A DNA stretch of 64,000 nt from Pseudothauera lacus (GTDB lineage: Bacteria > Pseudomonadota > Gammaproteobacteria > Burkholderiales > Rhodocyclaceae), in the NCBI RefSeq assembly GCF_003034845.1, contig NZ_PZKC01000007.1, positions 1 through 64,000 of the forward strand, in the 5' to 3' direction. Below the pieces are notes generated by a model, which did not search any database, was not told where the DNA came from, and worked only from the letters and a program-made list of their open reading frames with translations. Positions 53,996 through 61,788 of the stretch are shown here, one piece after another; position 1 is the stretch's first letter; every line of letters starts with the position of its first letter. The translations under genes and the position numbers were made by a program.

Positions 53996-54912
53996 GCCGC
54001 CACCACCGCTTGAGCATCTTCAAAGATTTCGCACTTGTCGAACAGGTAGGCCATCACGGCCAACACGGCGGCCTTGTGCGCGGGCGTGGTGTTCGCCGTG
54101 CCCCCGGCCCATGCTTCGAGACGGCCGAATATCTCATCAGGATGGAGCTGAGGAACTCCATCCCGTAGCCCCACGTATTCGTTCTTGAACGCCTGCGCGA
54201 TCTGCTCGCCGTAGGTAGGGTTCTTCCAGCTATTGAAGAACTGTGCAACGAGCGGCGACTTCTGCATGCCGATCTTCAGAAAGTCGGCGACAGCCTGAGA
54301 CAGAAGATTGGCCTCGATCTTTCCGCGCGATACGTCCTTCACCTCGCTCGTCGTGGGTATGGGCGTGGTACTGATATGCGTGAGCACAGCAGCCAGGTCG
54401 CTGAAGCCCAAATTGACGTTCGCTTCCATTGTCAGCGAGGGGCCAAACCAGGATTCAAGATCCTGAAGGCTCAACTGGCGGAACTTCTCCAACATTTCCT
54501 CATATCCGCAATGTCCGATTCTGATCTCCGGATTGTCTTGCCTGAGTTTGGCCAGCGCTTCGATGATGTGGGGGCCCAGACGCCCGTCGGGTGCGTTGTG
54601 GACGAAGGTCCACTCATCGAAGTATTTTTCCCAGTGCTCTTTGGCCCCCTCGAAGTCCTCGTTGATCTTCTTGGTGGCCTCGGCGGCGTTCATTTCATTC
54701 GGCGCGTAACTCTGGAACAGGATTCGCGCAGAAGGCAAATAGCCATCGTTCTTCCGGTCTCCAACGTTGCCCCAGGGCCGGCAAGCCATGAAATCGTTGG
54801 GGTGCGCCTTCGACATCAGTTTCTCGAACAGGCGTTGAAACCCGTCCCCCTTGGATTCCAAGAAGGCGATGCGGAAGTCCTTTTCATAGTTGAGCTGCTG
54901 TACTCGATCCAT
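53992..54912 (-). CDS. ABC-3C effector with nuclease-like N-terminal domain
   Basis: 306 residues from ATG 54912; a TTG seven codons earlier is in frame but has no better RBS. The N-terminal part has RLFEKLMS and PWGNVGDRKNDGYLPSARILFQSYAP (GDxKNDGY at about 51-58, Q-x-Y at about 67-69), the pattern of PD-(D/E)xK-type domains in ABC-3C effectors, with candidate catalytic acids Glu30, Asp52 and Asp56. The remainder is a helical C-terminal region typical of the group. First gene of the cassette; the preceding region is AT-rich with an orphan antitoxin. Confidence 0.75.
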   Translation of the reverse strand: MDRVQQLNYEKDFRIAFLESKGDGFQRLFEKLMSKAHPNDFMACRPWGNVGDRKNDGYLPSARILFQSYAPNEMNAAEATKKINEDFEGAKEHWEKYFDEWTFVHNAPDGRLGPHIIEALAKLRQDNPEIRIGHCGYEEMLEKFRQLSLQDLESWFGPSLTMEANVNLGFSDLAAVLTHISTTPIPTTSEVKDVSRGKIEANLLSQAVADFLKIGMQKSPLVAQFFNSWKNPTYGEQIAQAFKNEYVGLRDGVPQLHPDEIFGRLEAWAGGTANTTPAHKAAVLAVMAYLFDKCEIFEDAQAVVAA

Positions 54913-54935
54913 GGGTTCTAGCTCGTGAATCAATG

Positions 54936-55151
54936 TTATTGGAATATCACAGAGTGCGCCTCATTGTCTGTTGGTATCCGACTGAGGCTGAGCAGAATTG
55001 AATCTAATGGAGGGGTTCTGTCGGCTGAAATGCGAGTGAGAAACATCCTAATGGCATCCGAAACAAACAGGCCCATTCCGGCTAACACGTCAGTGGCTAC
55101 CACTTTGATGTGCCTGTCAATCCGAGTGCGACCAACATTACTGGTCCACAT
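54936..55151 (-). CDS. Orphan RelB/DinJ-like antitoxin
   Basis: About 71 residues from ATG 55151 (a longer frame starts at 55283, but its first part is not antitoxin-like). The segment RTRIDRHIKVVATDVLAGMGLFVSDAIRMFLTRISADRTPP aligns with DinJ (RARIDEDLKNQAADVLAGMGLTISDLVRITLTKV...). That is the ribbon-helix-helix plus helix of the family. The C-terminal toxin-binding part is short and atypical, and no RelE/YafQ-type toxin lies next to it. Probably a remnant or an orphan that acts only as a repressor. It ends 24 bases from the ABC-3C operon start. Confidence 0.6.
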   Translation of the reverse strand: MWTSNVGRTRIDRHIKVVATDVLAGMGLFVSDAIRMFLTRISADRTPPLDSILLSLSRIPTDNEAHSVIFQ

Positions 55152-55427
55152 TCTCAGTCTCAAGGTATCGTTTAGCTGCATTGTGCCTCGGACGCGCCTG
55201 AATGTCATTTGTCTATTGCTAGGCATCCCAAGAATCATCGCATCGTCATATCTGGAGGCCGCCGTTCTTTGCGTCTCAGCCATGAGCGACCAGTAAGCGC
55301 CACATTGCTGCCTGATTCCGTGCTCAGGAGCAACGACCGCAAAGGCCGAGTAGCCGAAGTAGATCCTCGGACAGGTTTCGACGTGGACCTGACGCTCGAA
55401 TGAGCATGGCTTCCTGGGTTGACCGAA
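55152..55427. other. Gap between antitoxin and Mrr-like gene
   Basis: About 276 bp without a recognisable gene. Composition is mixed: AT-rich beside the antitoxin, GC-rich again towards 55400. Short open frames only. This is the right boundary of the low-GC region. Confidence 0.5.
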
Positions 55428-56381
55428 TCAAGCCCTGGGGGCGGCAGACTTGGTGCGCATGCCCAGTTTTGCGTGGCATTTTGGGTAGCTCACACACCCC
55501 CAGAACGGCCCCCACTTGCCTTGCCGTGCGGTCATGCGGTCGCCGCAACTGGGGCAGGTGGGCGTGGTCCAGTCGCCTTCGGTGGCGAAGTCCAGCAGGC
55601 GCTTGCTGGTTTCTTCGGGCAGGCGCTGCAGCATGGCGAGGAAGAGCTTGCCGTCGAGCAGGGTGATGCGGTTTTCGGTGGCGAAGGCGCGGGCTTCGTC
55701 GGTGTAGCCGTTGGGGGCCATGAAGAAGGCCTTGTCGACCTTCTCGTGGGCCATTACGCCACGCAGTTCGCGCATTTCGCGGACGCCCACCGGCTTGCTC
55801 CATGCCTTGCACTGGACGATGGAAGTGGCGCGGGCGGGGTCGGCTTCGTCCTGAAAGAGGTGGATGTCGATGCCGCCGTCGGCACCCAGCCGGGTGGTCT
55901 GGGCGCGGATGCCCTTTTCGCGGTAGAAGGCGCAGCAGAGGTCTTCGAAGCGCTTCCATTCGATGCTGTCGAGGACGTCGAGCGACCACTCTTGCGGGCG
56001 TGGCGGTGGCGGGGGGTTTTCCGGCTTTGTCTTGGCGGCCTGGGGAACGGGCGCGATCATCGTCACCGCTTCGGCGAACTGGTTGCTGTTGCCGGCGGCG
56101 GGGCGCTTGCGGCCATCCGCGCGCGCGGCGGACCCCGCCGAAGCCTGCTTGAAGTAGCGGATGAGGGCGATGCCGGCGAAGCCGAGGGCGAAGAAGACGG
56201 CGAGCGTGGAAAATATCCCCGCCATGGGGGCAAGGAGGGGATTGCCGGCGAAGAACACCGGAATGAGCACCAAGCCGATGAAGAGGCAGGCCGCGGCGAT
56301 GCCGGCGGAGAGTTTCCAGTCCGAGCGGGTGGCGATCTCAAAGAGACCTTGTTCGCGTTTCCTGTTGCGCCGCCGGGCCAT
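55428..56381 (-). CDS. Membrane-anchored Mrr-like restriction endonuclease with zinc ribbon
   Basis: 317 residues. A basic N-terminus is followed by two transmembrane helices (about 26-45 and 52-77), a Pro-rich linker (PPPPPRP), then an Mrr-type PD-(D/E)xK nuclease: WKRFEDLCCAFYREKG (Glu146), GADGGIDIHL (Asp172), IVQCKAW (Gln190-Lys192). The C-terminus carries a topoisomerase-type zinc ribbon, CPSCGDRM...WGCVSYPKC. Such TM-Mrr-zinc fusions are seen in many proteobacteria and may cut modified or damaged DNA at the membrane. Neighbours are a defence cassette on one side and housekeeping genes on the other. Confidence 0.88.
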   Translation of the reverse strand: MARRRNRKREQGLFEIATRSDWKLSAGIAAACLFIGLVLIPVFFAGNPLLAPMAGIFSTLAVFFALGFAGIALIRYFKQASAGSAARADGRKRPAAGNSNQFAEAVTMIAPVPQAAKTKPENPPPPPRPQEWSLDVLDSIEWKRFEDLCCAFYREKGIRAQTTRLGADGGIDIHLFQDEADPARATSIVQCKAWSKPVGVREMRELRGVMAHEKVDKAFFMAPNGYTDEARAFATENRITLLDGKLFLAMLQRLPEETSKRLLDFATEGDWTTPTCPSCGDRMTARQGKWGPFWGCVSYPKCHAKLGMRTKSAAPRA

Positions 56382-56546
56382 CCGTATGCCTGCCTTCGGC
56401 AGTCCGGGGGGTTGAAGGATTCACCCCTCGGGCATGCTCATCTGTTTTGACCGGATGAATGATACAGAGCCGCGGGGCGGGATGGCGATCAACCGGCGCA
56501 TGGGCGCTATACACTACCGCCTTTCCATCCCCCGCACCGTAAGCCC

Positions 56547-57047
56547 ATGAGCACCGACACCGCCGCAGTCCCGGTCAGTTCCCGCGCCCGCGTCGAAGCC
56601 GCCCTGCGCGCGCTCGGCATGCCCTCCGAAATCGTCGAGTTCGGCGCCTCCACGCGTACCAGCGCGGAAGCGGCTGCGGCAATCGGTTGCGAGGTGGCGC
56701 AGATTGCCAAGTCGGTGGTCTTTCGCGGCAAGCAGTCGGAGGCGTGCATCGTGGTGATCGCCAGCGGTGCCGACCGCGTCGATGAGAAGAAGCTCGCTGC
56801 GCTGCTGGGCGAAAAGGTGGGCCGCGCGGACGCCGACTTCGTGCGCCTGCGCACCGGCTTTGCCATTGGCGGGGTGGCGCCGGTTGGCCATGCGGGGGCG
56901 GTTACGGTGCTGGTGGATCAGGCGCTGTGGGCGCTGGATCCGATCTGGGCGGCGGCGGGTACGCCGAACACGGTGTTCCGCCTGTCGGCCGACGATCTGC
57001 ACCGCATTCCGGACATCCGCGTCGTCGACGTCCGCCAGGGGGGCTGA
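56547..57047 (+). CDS. YbaK/ProX-type aminoacyl-tRNA deacylase
   Basis: 166 residues from ATG 56547. The YbaK/EbsC fold shows VEFGASTRTSAEAAAAIGCEVAQIAKSVVFRG with the conserved Lys, and IASGADRVDEKKLAALLG, GFAIGGVAPVGH. It edits mischarged tRNA such as Cys-tRNA-Pro, or is a relative of unknown specificity. It ends one base before the cupin ATG (TGA then GATG), so the two are probably one operon. Confidence 0.88.
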   Translation: MSTDTAAVPVSSRARVEAALRALGMPSEIVEFGASTRTSAEAAAAIGCEVAQIAKSVVFRGKQSEACIVVIASGADRVDEKKLAALLGEKVGRADADFVRLRTGFAIGGVAPVGHAGAVTVLVDQALWALDPIWAAAGTPNTVFRLSADDLHRIPDIRVVDVRQGG

Positions 57048-57048
57048 G

Positions 57049-57387
57049 ATGTCCGCCCCGCCATGCTTCGGCAACCTGCTTGCGGCGCTGCCGGCAGCGG
57101 GAGCGGAGGAGTCCTTCGAGACGCTGTTCGCCACCCCGCACTGCCGCGTCGAGCGCATCGTCTCGCACGGCCACACCAGCCCGCCGGGGTTCTGGTACGA
57201 ACAGGACGGGGACGAGTGGGTAATGCTGGTGCAGGGCAGTGCCACGCTGGCCTTTGACGGCAGTGCGGAACATGCCCTGGAGGCCGGCGACTGGGTGCTG
57301 ATCCCCGCCCGCTGCCGCCACCGCGTGGCCGCCACGGGCGCGGCCACGGTATGGCTGGCGGTGCATGTACACGCCACCCAGGCGTGA
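57049..57387 (+). CDS. Cupin-domain protein
   Basis: 112 residues from ATG 57049. A single cupin barrel: RIVSHGHTSPPGFWYEQDGDEWVMLVQG (motif 1 with His, Glu) and LEAGDWVLIPARCRHRVAA (motif 2 with His). Small cupins of this kind bind a metal and act as isomerases, dioxygenases or sensors; no substrate can be named. Follows the YbaK-like gene directly. Confidence 0.85.
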   Translation: MSAPPCFGNLLAALPAAGAEESFETLFATPHCRVERIVSHGHTSPPGFWYEQDGDEWVMLVQGSATLAFDGSAEHALEAGDWVLIPARCRHRVAATGAATVWLAVHVHATQA

Positions 57388-57478
57388 CCGATTTGCCTTT
57401 GGCAGCATCGCTGATCCCTTATAATCCGCGGTTGCGTTTTTTTACACTTGCCCCGCAGCCGGCGGCCCCCTGATTTCG

Positions 57479-59287
57479 ATGCCTCTTGCCTTCCTGTCGC
57501 AGCGCGCCGCCCTCGGCGCCCTGCATCGCGCTCTCACCCTGACGCTCGCCGCCGTGCTGCTGAGCGCCTGTGCGGGCGCGCCGCCGAAGCCGGCGCAGTG
57601 GGTGCAGGGCGACTACGATTACCTGCGCAGCCACGTCGGCTGGCTGATCGAGCGCGAGATGCGCGCCAACGACATCACCGGGCTCTCGGTGGGGCTGGTC
57701 GACGGCGACCGCCTGGTGTGGGCGGCGGGCTACGGCTACGAGGATCTCGTTGCCGGCACGCGGGCGAGCGCTGCGACGCGCTACCGCCTGGGCTCGATCG
57801 CCAAGGTGCTGACGGCGACGGCGGCGATGCAGCTGGCCGAGGCCGGGCGCATCGACATCGACCGCCCCTTTGTCGACATGCTGCCGGAGTTCTCCGTGCG
57901 CAGCCGCTTCGGCGCCGGCACGGAGATCACCCCGCGCAACATCATGCACCACCACTCCGGCCTGCCGGCCAACCACCTCCACGGCATGCTGGGGGGCGAG
58001 CCGGCGCCGATCGCGACGCTGGTCGATGCGGTGCGCGAGGACTACCTGGCCTATCCGCCGGAGTTCGTGTTCTCCTACTCCAACCTCGCCTACACGCTGC
58101 TCGGCGTCGGCATCGAGCGCGTCAGCGGCCAGCCCTATGCGCGCCACATGCAGCAGGCGCTGTTCGAGCCGCTGGGGATGCGCAGTTCGTCCTTCGAAGC
58201 GCGCCCGGCGCTCAAGGAGTACCGCAATGGCCAGGAAGTGGAGCCGATCGCGCTGCGCGACCTGCCTTCCGGCGGGCTGGTGTCCACGGTGGAGGACATC
58301 GCCCGTTTCATGAGCATGGTGCTCAGCGAGGGGCGCAGCGGCGGGCAGCGCGTCATCGCGGCCGCGACGCTGGCGGAGATGATGCGCCCGCAGAACGAGC
58401 ACGTCGCCCTCGACCTCGACATGCGCATCGGCCTGGGCTGGATGTTCAACGGCCTCGGCGTGCATCACGGCGGCCCGGTGCCCAACCATGGCGGCACCCT
58501 GCTCGATTCGCACAGCCTGATGGCGCTGCTGCCCGAGCACGGTCTGGGGGTGGTGGTGATGAGCAACAGCGGCACCGCGCAGACCAGCGTCAAGAAGATC
58601 GCCACGGCGATGCTCGAACTGGCTCTCGAAGCGAAGGCCGGACTGCCGCCGCCGCCCGTCACCCCGCCGCCGCGCCAAGGCGCCTCTGCGGCGGCGGCGG
58701 AGGTGGATCTGCAGGCCTACCAGGCGTGGTACGACTCCATGATCGGCCTGGTGCGCGTCAATGCCGGGCGGCGCAGCCTGGAGGCCGAGGCCCTCGGCCA
58801 CACCTTCCAGCTCGACCCCGCCGAGGACGGGCTGTTCGGCCTGCGCTACAAGCTCTTCGGGCTCATTCCGGTGCGCGTGCCGCTGTTCGAGCAGATCCAG
58901 GTCTCGCTGGCCAACATCGGCGAACACGAGGTGCTGGTCGGTCACATCGGCGGCCACAGCATGCTGGTCGGCCAGCGCCTGAGGCGCTCGCCGATTCCGC
59001 GCCGCCTGCTCGACTACGTCGGTGACTACGAGATCGTCGGCAACCCCGGCGGGCTCACCCCCGACCACCTCGCGCTGCGCCTGGAAGACGGCCTGCTGGT
59101 CGGCGAGGCGAGCTTCTCGCAGATGCCCGGCTTTGTGCTGCGCGCGGCGCTGCAGCCGATTTCGGAAACCGAGGCGATCATCTCCGGGCTGGGCACCGGC
59201 AAGGGCGAAACCCTGCGCATCGTCGAGGCCGACGGCGCGCGCGAGGTCCATTACTCCGGCCTCGTGCTGCGCCAGAAGCGCCGCTGA
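57479..59287 (+). CDS. Lipoprotein serine hydrolase (class C beta-lactamase fold)
   Basis: 602 residues. A lipobox LLSAC (Cys31) follows a signal peptide. The hydrolase domain (about 45-380) has the Ser-x-x-Lys of GSIAKV (Ser106, Lys109), Tyr-x-Asn of SYSNLAY (Tyr200, Asn202) and the NHGGT triad in place of KTG. A Pro/Ala linker leads to a beta-rich C-terminal domain of about 200 residues (from LQAYQAWYDSMIGL), as in esterase/DD-peptidase relatives. It may trim peptidoglycan or an acyl product at the outer membrane. It ends 14 bases before the flavodoxin-like gene and may belong to that operon. Confidence 0.88.
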   Translation: MPLAFLSQRAALGALHRALTLTLAAVLLSACAGAPPKPAQWVQGDYDYLRSHVGWLIEREMRANDITGLSVGLVDGDRLVWAAGYGYEDLVAGTRASAATRYRLGSIAKVLTATAAMQLAEAGRIDIDRPFVDMLPEFSVRSRFGAGTEITPRNIMHHHSGLPANHLHGMLGGEPAPIATLVDAVREDYLAYPPEFVFSYSNLAYTLLGVGIERVSGQPYARHMQQALFEPLGMRSSSFEARPALKEYRNGQEVEPIALRDLPSGGLVSTVEDIARFMSMVLSEGRSGGQRVIAAATLAEMMRPQNEHVALDLDMRIGLGWMFNGLGVHHGGPVPNHGGTLLDSHSLMALLPEHGLGVVVMSNSGTAQTSVKKIATAMLELALEAKAGLPPPPVTPPPRQGASAAAAEVDLQAYQAWYDSMIGLVRVNAGRRSLEAEALGHTFQLDPAEDGLFGLRYKLFGLIPVRVPLFEQIQVSLANIGEHEVLVGHIGGHSMLVGQRLRRSPIPRRLLDYVGDYEIVGNPGGLTPDHLALRLEDGLLVGEASFSQMPGFVLRAALQPISETEAIISGLGTGKGETLRIVEADGAREVHYSGLVLRQKRR

Positions 59288-59301
59288 GCCCGGCCGCGCG
59301 C

Positions 59302-60237
59302 ATGAAGAAGGTTCTCGTCGTCCATTTCTCGCAGTCCGGCCAGCTCGCCCGCATCGCCGGCAACATCGTCGCGCCCTTGCGCGCAGCCGGCATCGCGGTG
59401 CATGAGGAGATCCTCCGCCCCTGCCAGCCCTACCCCTTTCCGTGGCCGCTGCTGGATTTCCTCGACGCCTTTCCGGAATCCTTCCGCCTCGACCCGCCGC
59501 CCAATCAGCCGCCCGCCATCGACCCCGAAACGCCTTTCGACCTGGTCATCCTGGCCTATCAGGTGTGGTACCTGGCACCGGCGATGCCGATGACCGCCTT
59601 CCTGCAGAGCGCCGAGGGGCGGCGGCTGGTGGCCGGGCGCCCGGTGGTCACCGTGGTGGCCTGCCGCAACATGTGGCTGGGTGCGCAGGAGAAGATGGCG
59701 CAACTGGTGCGCGAGGCCGGCGGCCGCCTCAGCGATCACCTTGCCTTTACCGACAGCGCCCACCCGCTGGCGACCTTCATCACCACCCCGCGCTGGGTGC
59801 TCAGCGGGCGCCGCGACAGCTTTCTCGGCCTGCCGCCGGCGGGGGTGGCGGAAGAGGAGATCAGCGGCGCCGCGCGCTTCGGCCACGCCCTTGCCGAAGC
59901 CCTCGCCACCGACCGCGAACGCGCTGCCGCACCGCTGCTCAGCGGCCTGCGCGCGGTGCGCGTGAATCCGCGCCTGATCATTTCCGAGCGTGCCGGCCAG
60001 CGCGCCTTCAAGCTCTGGTCGGGGCTCATCCGCGCCTGCGGACGACGCGGCCAGTGGCGGCGCAAGCCGGTGCTGCTGCTGTTCTTCACCTACCTGCTGC
60101 TGATGATCGTCACGGTGGTACCCTTGAGCCTTTTGCTCCAGCGTGTCTTCGCCCCGCTGCTGCGCCCGCGCCTCGACGCCCTGCGCGCGCAGCACGAGCT
60201 GCCTTCCGGCTCGGGGACGGAACGCATGCCTCCATGA
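59302..60237 (+). CDS. Flavodoxin-like protein (annotated elsewhere as dialkylresorcinol condensing enzyme)
   Basis: 311 residues. KKVLVVHFSQSGQLARIAGNI is a flavodoxin-type FMN-binding start; LVILAYQVWYLAPAMPMTAFLQS and TVVACRNMWLGAQEKM continue that fold. The C-terminus has one transmembrane helix (LLLFFTYLLLMIVTVVPLSLLL). Relatives are often labelled dialkylrecorsinol condensing enzyme (DarA-type), a name I think is only by association. It overlaps the KAS III-like gene by four bases (ATGA). In a cluster with KAS III, BtrH-domain and ABC genes, a redox step in making or exporting an acyl product is plausible. Confidence 0.75.
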   Translation: MKKVLVVHFSQSGQLARIAGNIVAPLRAAGIAVHEEILRPCQPYPFPWPLLDFLDAFPESFRLDPPPNQPPAIDPETPFDLVILAYQVWYLAPAMPMTAFLQSAEGRRLVAGRPVVTVVACRNMWLGAQEKMAQLVREAGGRLSDHLAFTDSAHPLATFITTPRWVLSGRRDSFLGLPPAGVAEEEISGAARFGHALAEALATDRERAAAPLLSGLRAVRVNPRLIISERAGQRAFKLWSGLIRACGRRGQWRRKPVLLLFFTYLLLMIVTVVPLSLLLQRVFAPLLRPRLDALRAQHELPSGSGTERMPP

Positions 60238-61385
60238 CCGACCGCCACGCCTACATCACCGCCACCGCCGCCGCACTGCCCAACGCCCCGGTCGGCAACG
60301 ACGACATCGAAACCGTGCTCGGCCGCATCGGCGACCGTCCGTCGCGCGCGCGCCGCATCGTGCTGCGCAACAACGGTATCCGCCTGCGCCATTACGCCAT
60401 CGACCCGGCCACCGGCGCCCCTACCCACAGCAACGCACAGCTCACCGCCGCCGCCGTGCGTGCGCTGGCCGCCGACGGCTTCGCGCTCGACGACATCGAG
60501 GCGCTGGTATGCGGCACCTCGCTGCCCGACCAGCTGATGCCCGGCCATGGCGTGATGGTGCACGGCGAACTGGGCATTCCGTCCTGTGAGGTGGTCAGCA
60601 CCGCCGGCATCTGCCTCGCCGGCATGACCGCCCTCAAGCACGCCTGGCTGTCGGTGCTCGCCGGCAGCACGCGCAATGCGGTGGCCACCGGCTCCGAGCT
60701 GTGTTCGCCGGTGCTGCGCGGGGAACATTTCGCCGCCGAGAGCGAGGCCCGCGTCGCCGAACTCGAAAGCCACCCCGAGATCGCCTTCGAGAAGGACTTC
60801 CTGCGCTGGATGCTTTCCGACGGCGCCGGCGCCGTGCTCGTCGAGCGCGCCCCGCGCCCCGGCAGCAGCGCGCTGCGCATCGACTGGATCGAGCTCTCCT
60901 CGCAGGCTCACGTGCTGCCCACCTGCATGTACGCCGGCGCCGCGCGCAAGGACGACGGTACGCTCGACGGCTGGGCCCGCCACAGCCCGGAGCAGTGGGC
61001 GGCACAGTCGATCTTCGCCATCAAGCAGGATGTCCGCCTGCTCAACGACAACGTCGTCCGCCACACCCTGGAGATTCCCCTCGCCGGCCTCATCGCCCGC
61101 CGCGGGCTGCGCGCGGCGGACATTGACTGGTTCCTGCCGCACATGTCGTCGCACTACTTCCGCCAGCCCATCGCCGACGCGCTGGCCACACTGGGGCTGG
61201 AGATTCCGGCGACGCGCTGGTTCACCAACCTCGCCGAGAAGGGCAACACCGGCTCGGCGTCGATCTTCATCATGCTCGACGAACTGGTGCGCAGCGGCCG
61301 CCTCGCCGCCGGCCAGCGCCTGCTCTGTTTCGTCCCCGAGAGCGGGCGCTTCTCCAGCGCCTTCATGCACCTCACGGTGGTCTGA
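60234..61385 (+). CDS. Beta-ketoacyl-ACP synthase III-like protein
   Basis: 383 residues from ATG 60234. Thiolase fold with the catalytic Cys in TAGICLAG (Cys127), the His in LPHMSSHYF (His303) and Asn in EKGNTGSAS (Asn338), the KAS III triad. Its active-site loop (SSHYFR) differs from FabH (HQAN), so it is a secondary KAS III, as in DarB- or pathway-specific starters. Coupled to the flavodoxin-like gene and followed by a small conserved gene one base after its stop. Confidence 0.85.
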   Translation: MTDRHAYITATAAALPNAPVGNDDIETVLGRIGDRPSRARRIVLRNNGIRLRHYAIDPATGAPTHSNAQLTAAAVRALAADGFALDDIEALVCGTSLPDQLMPGHGVMVHGELGIPSCEVVSTAGICLAGMTALKHAWLSVLAGSTRNAVATGSELCSPVLRGEHFAAESEARVAELESHPEIAFEKDFLRWMLSDGAGAVLVERAPRPGSSALRIDWIELSSQAHVLPTCMYAGAARKDDGTLDGWARHSPEQWAAQSIFAIKQDVRLLNDNVVRHTLEIPLAGLIARRGLRAADIDWFLPHMSSHYFRQPIADALATLGLEIPATRWFTNLAEKGNTGSASIFIMLDELVRSGRLAAGQRLLCFVPESGRFSSAFMHLTVV

Positions 61386-61386
61386 G

Positions 61387-61788
61387 ATGGACGCGGGCGA
61401 GGTCCCCCAGGAAGGCAACGCCACCCTCGGTGGCCGGCGCAAGGCGATGTACGCGCGCGGCGCCGACGGCCGTCTCGGCACCGTCGCCTCGGCGGGCTGG
61501 GAGGTCGAGGAGATCGTCACCCGGCAGGCCGTCGATGAGCTCGACCGCCGCGCCGCCGCCGCGCTGGCCGGCGTGCATGCGGGCACCGCCTCGCTGCTTG
61601 AATACCACATGTACCGCGCCCGCATGGACGACAGCCTGCTCGCCCAGAGCACCGGGCTGTGGCGCTGGCGGGTGCGCCGCCACCTGCGCCCGGCGGTCTT
61701 CGCCCGCCTGTCCACGGCCCTGCTGACGCGCTACGCCGCGGCACTGGGCATCGACGTCGCCACGCTCACCAGCACGCCGCCACGATGA
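61387..61788 (+). CDS. Small conserved protein of the KAS III-BtrH cluster
   Basis: 133 residues from ATG 61387, one base after the KAS III stop, and overlapping the next gene by four. No family recognised. RRAAAALAGVHAGTASLLEYHMYRARMD and LWRWRVRRHLRPAVFARL are helical and basic. It might be a partner of the synthase or an ACP-like or regulatory protein; no phosphopantetheine Ser motif (DSL/GxDSx) is seen. Confidence 0.7.
   Translation: MDAGEVPQEGNATLGGRRKAMYARGADGRLGTVASAGWEVEEIVTRQAVDELDRRAAAALAGVHAGTASLLEYHMYRARMDDSLLAQSTGLWRWRVRRHLRPAVFARLSTALLTRYAAALGIDVATLTSTPPR

Noticed and set aside
54936-55283. Full 115-codon frame as one protein
   Set aside because: Only the part from 55151 down resembles an antitoxin; the first 44 codons have no matching pattern and the ATG at 55151 fits the start of the DinJ family.
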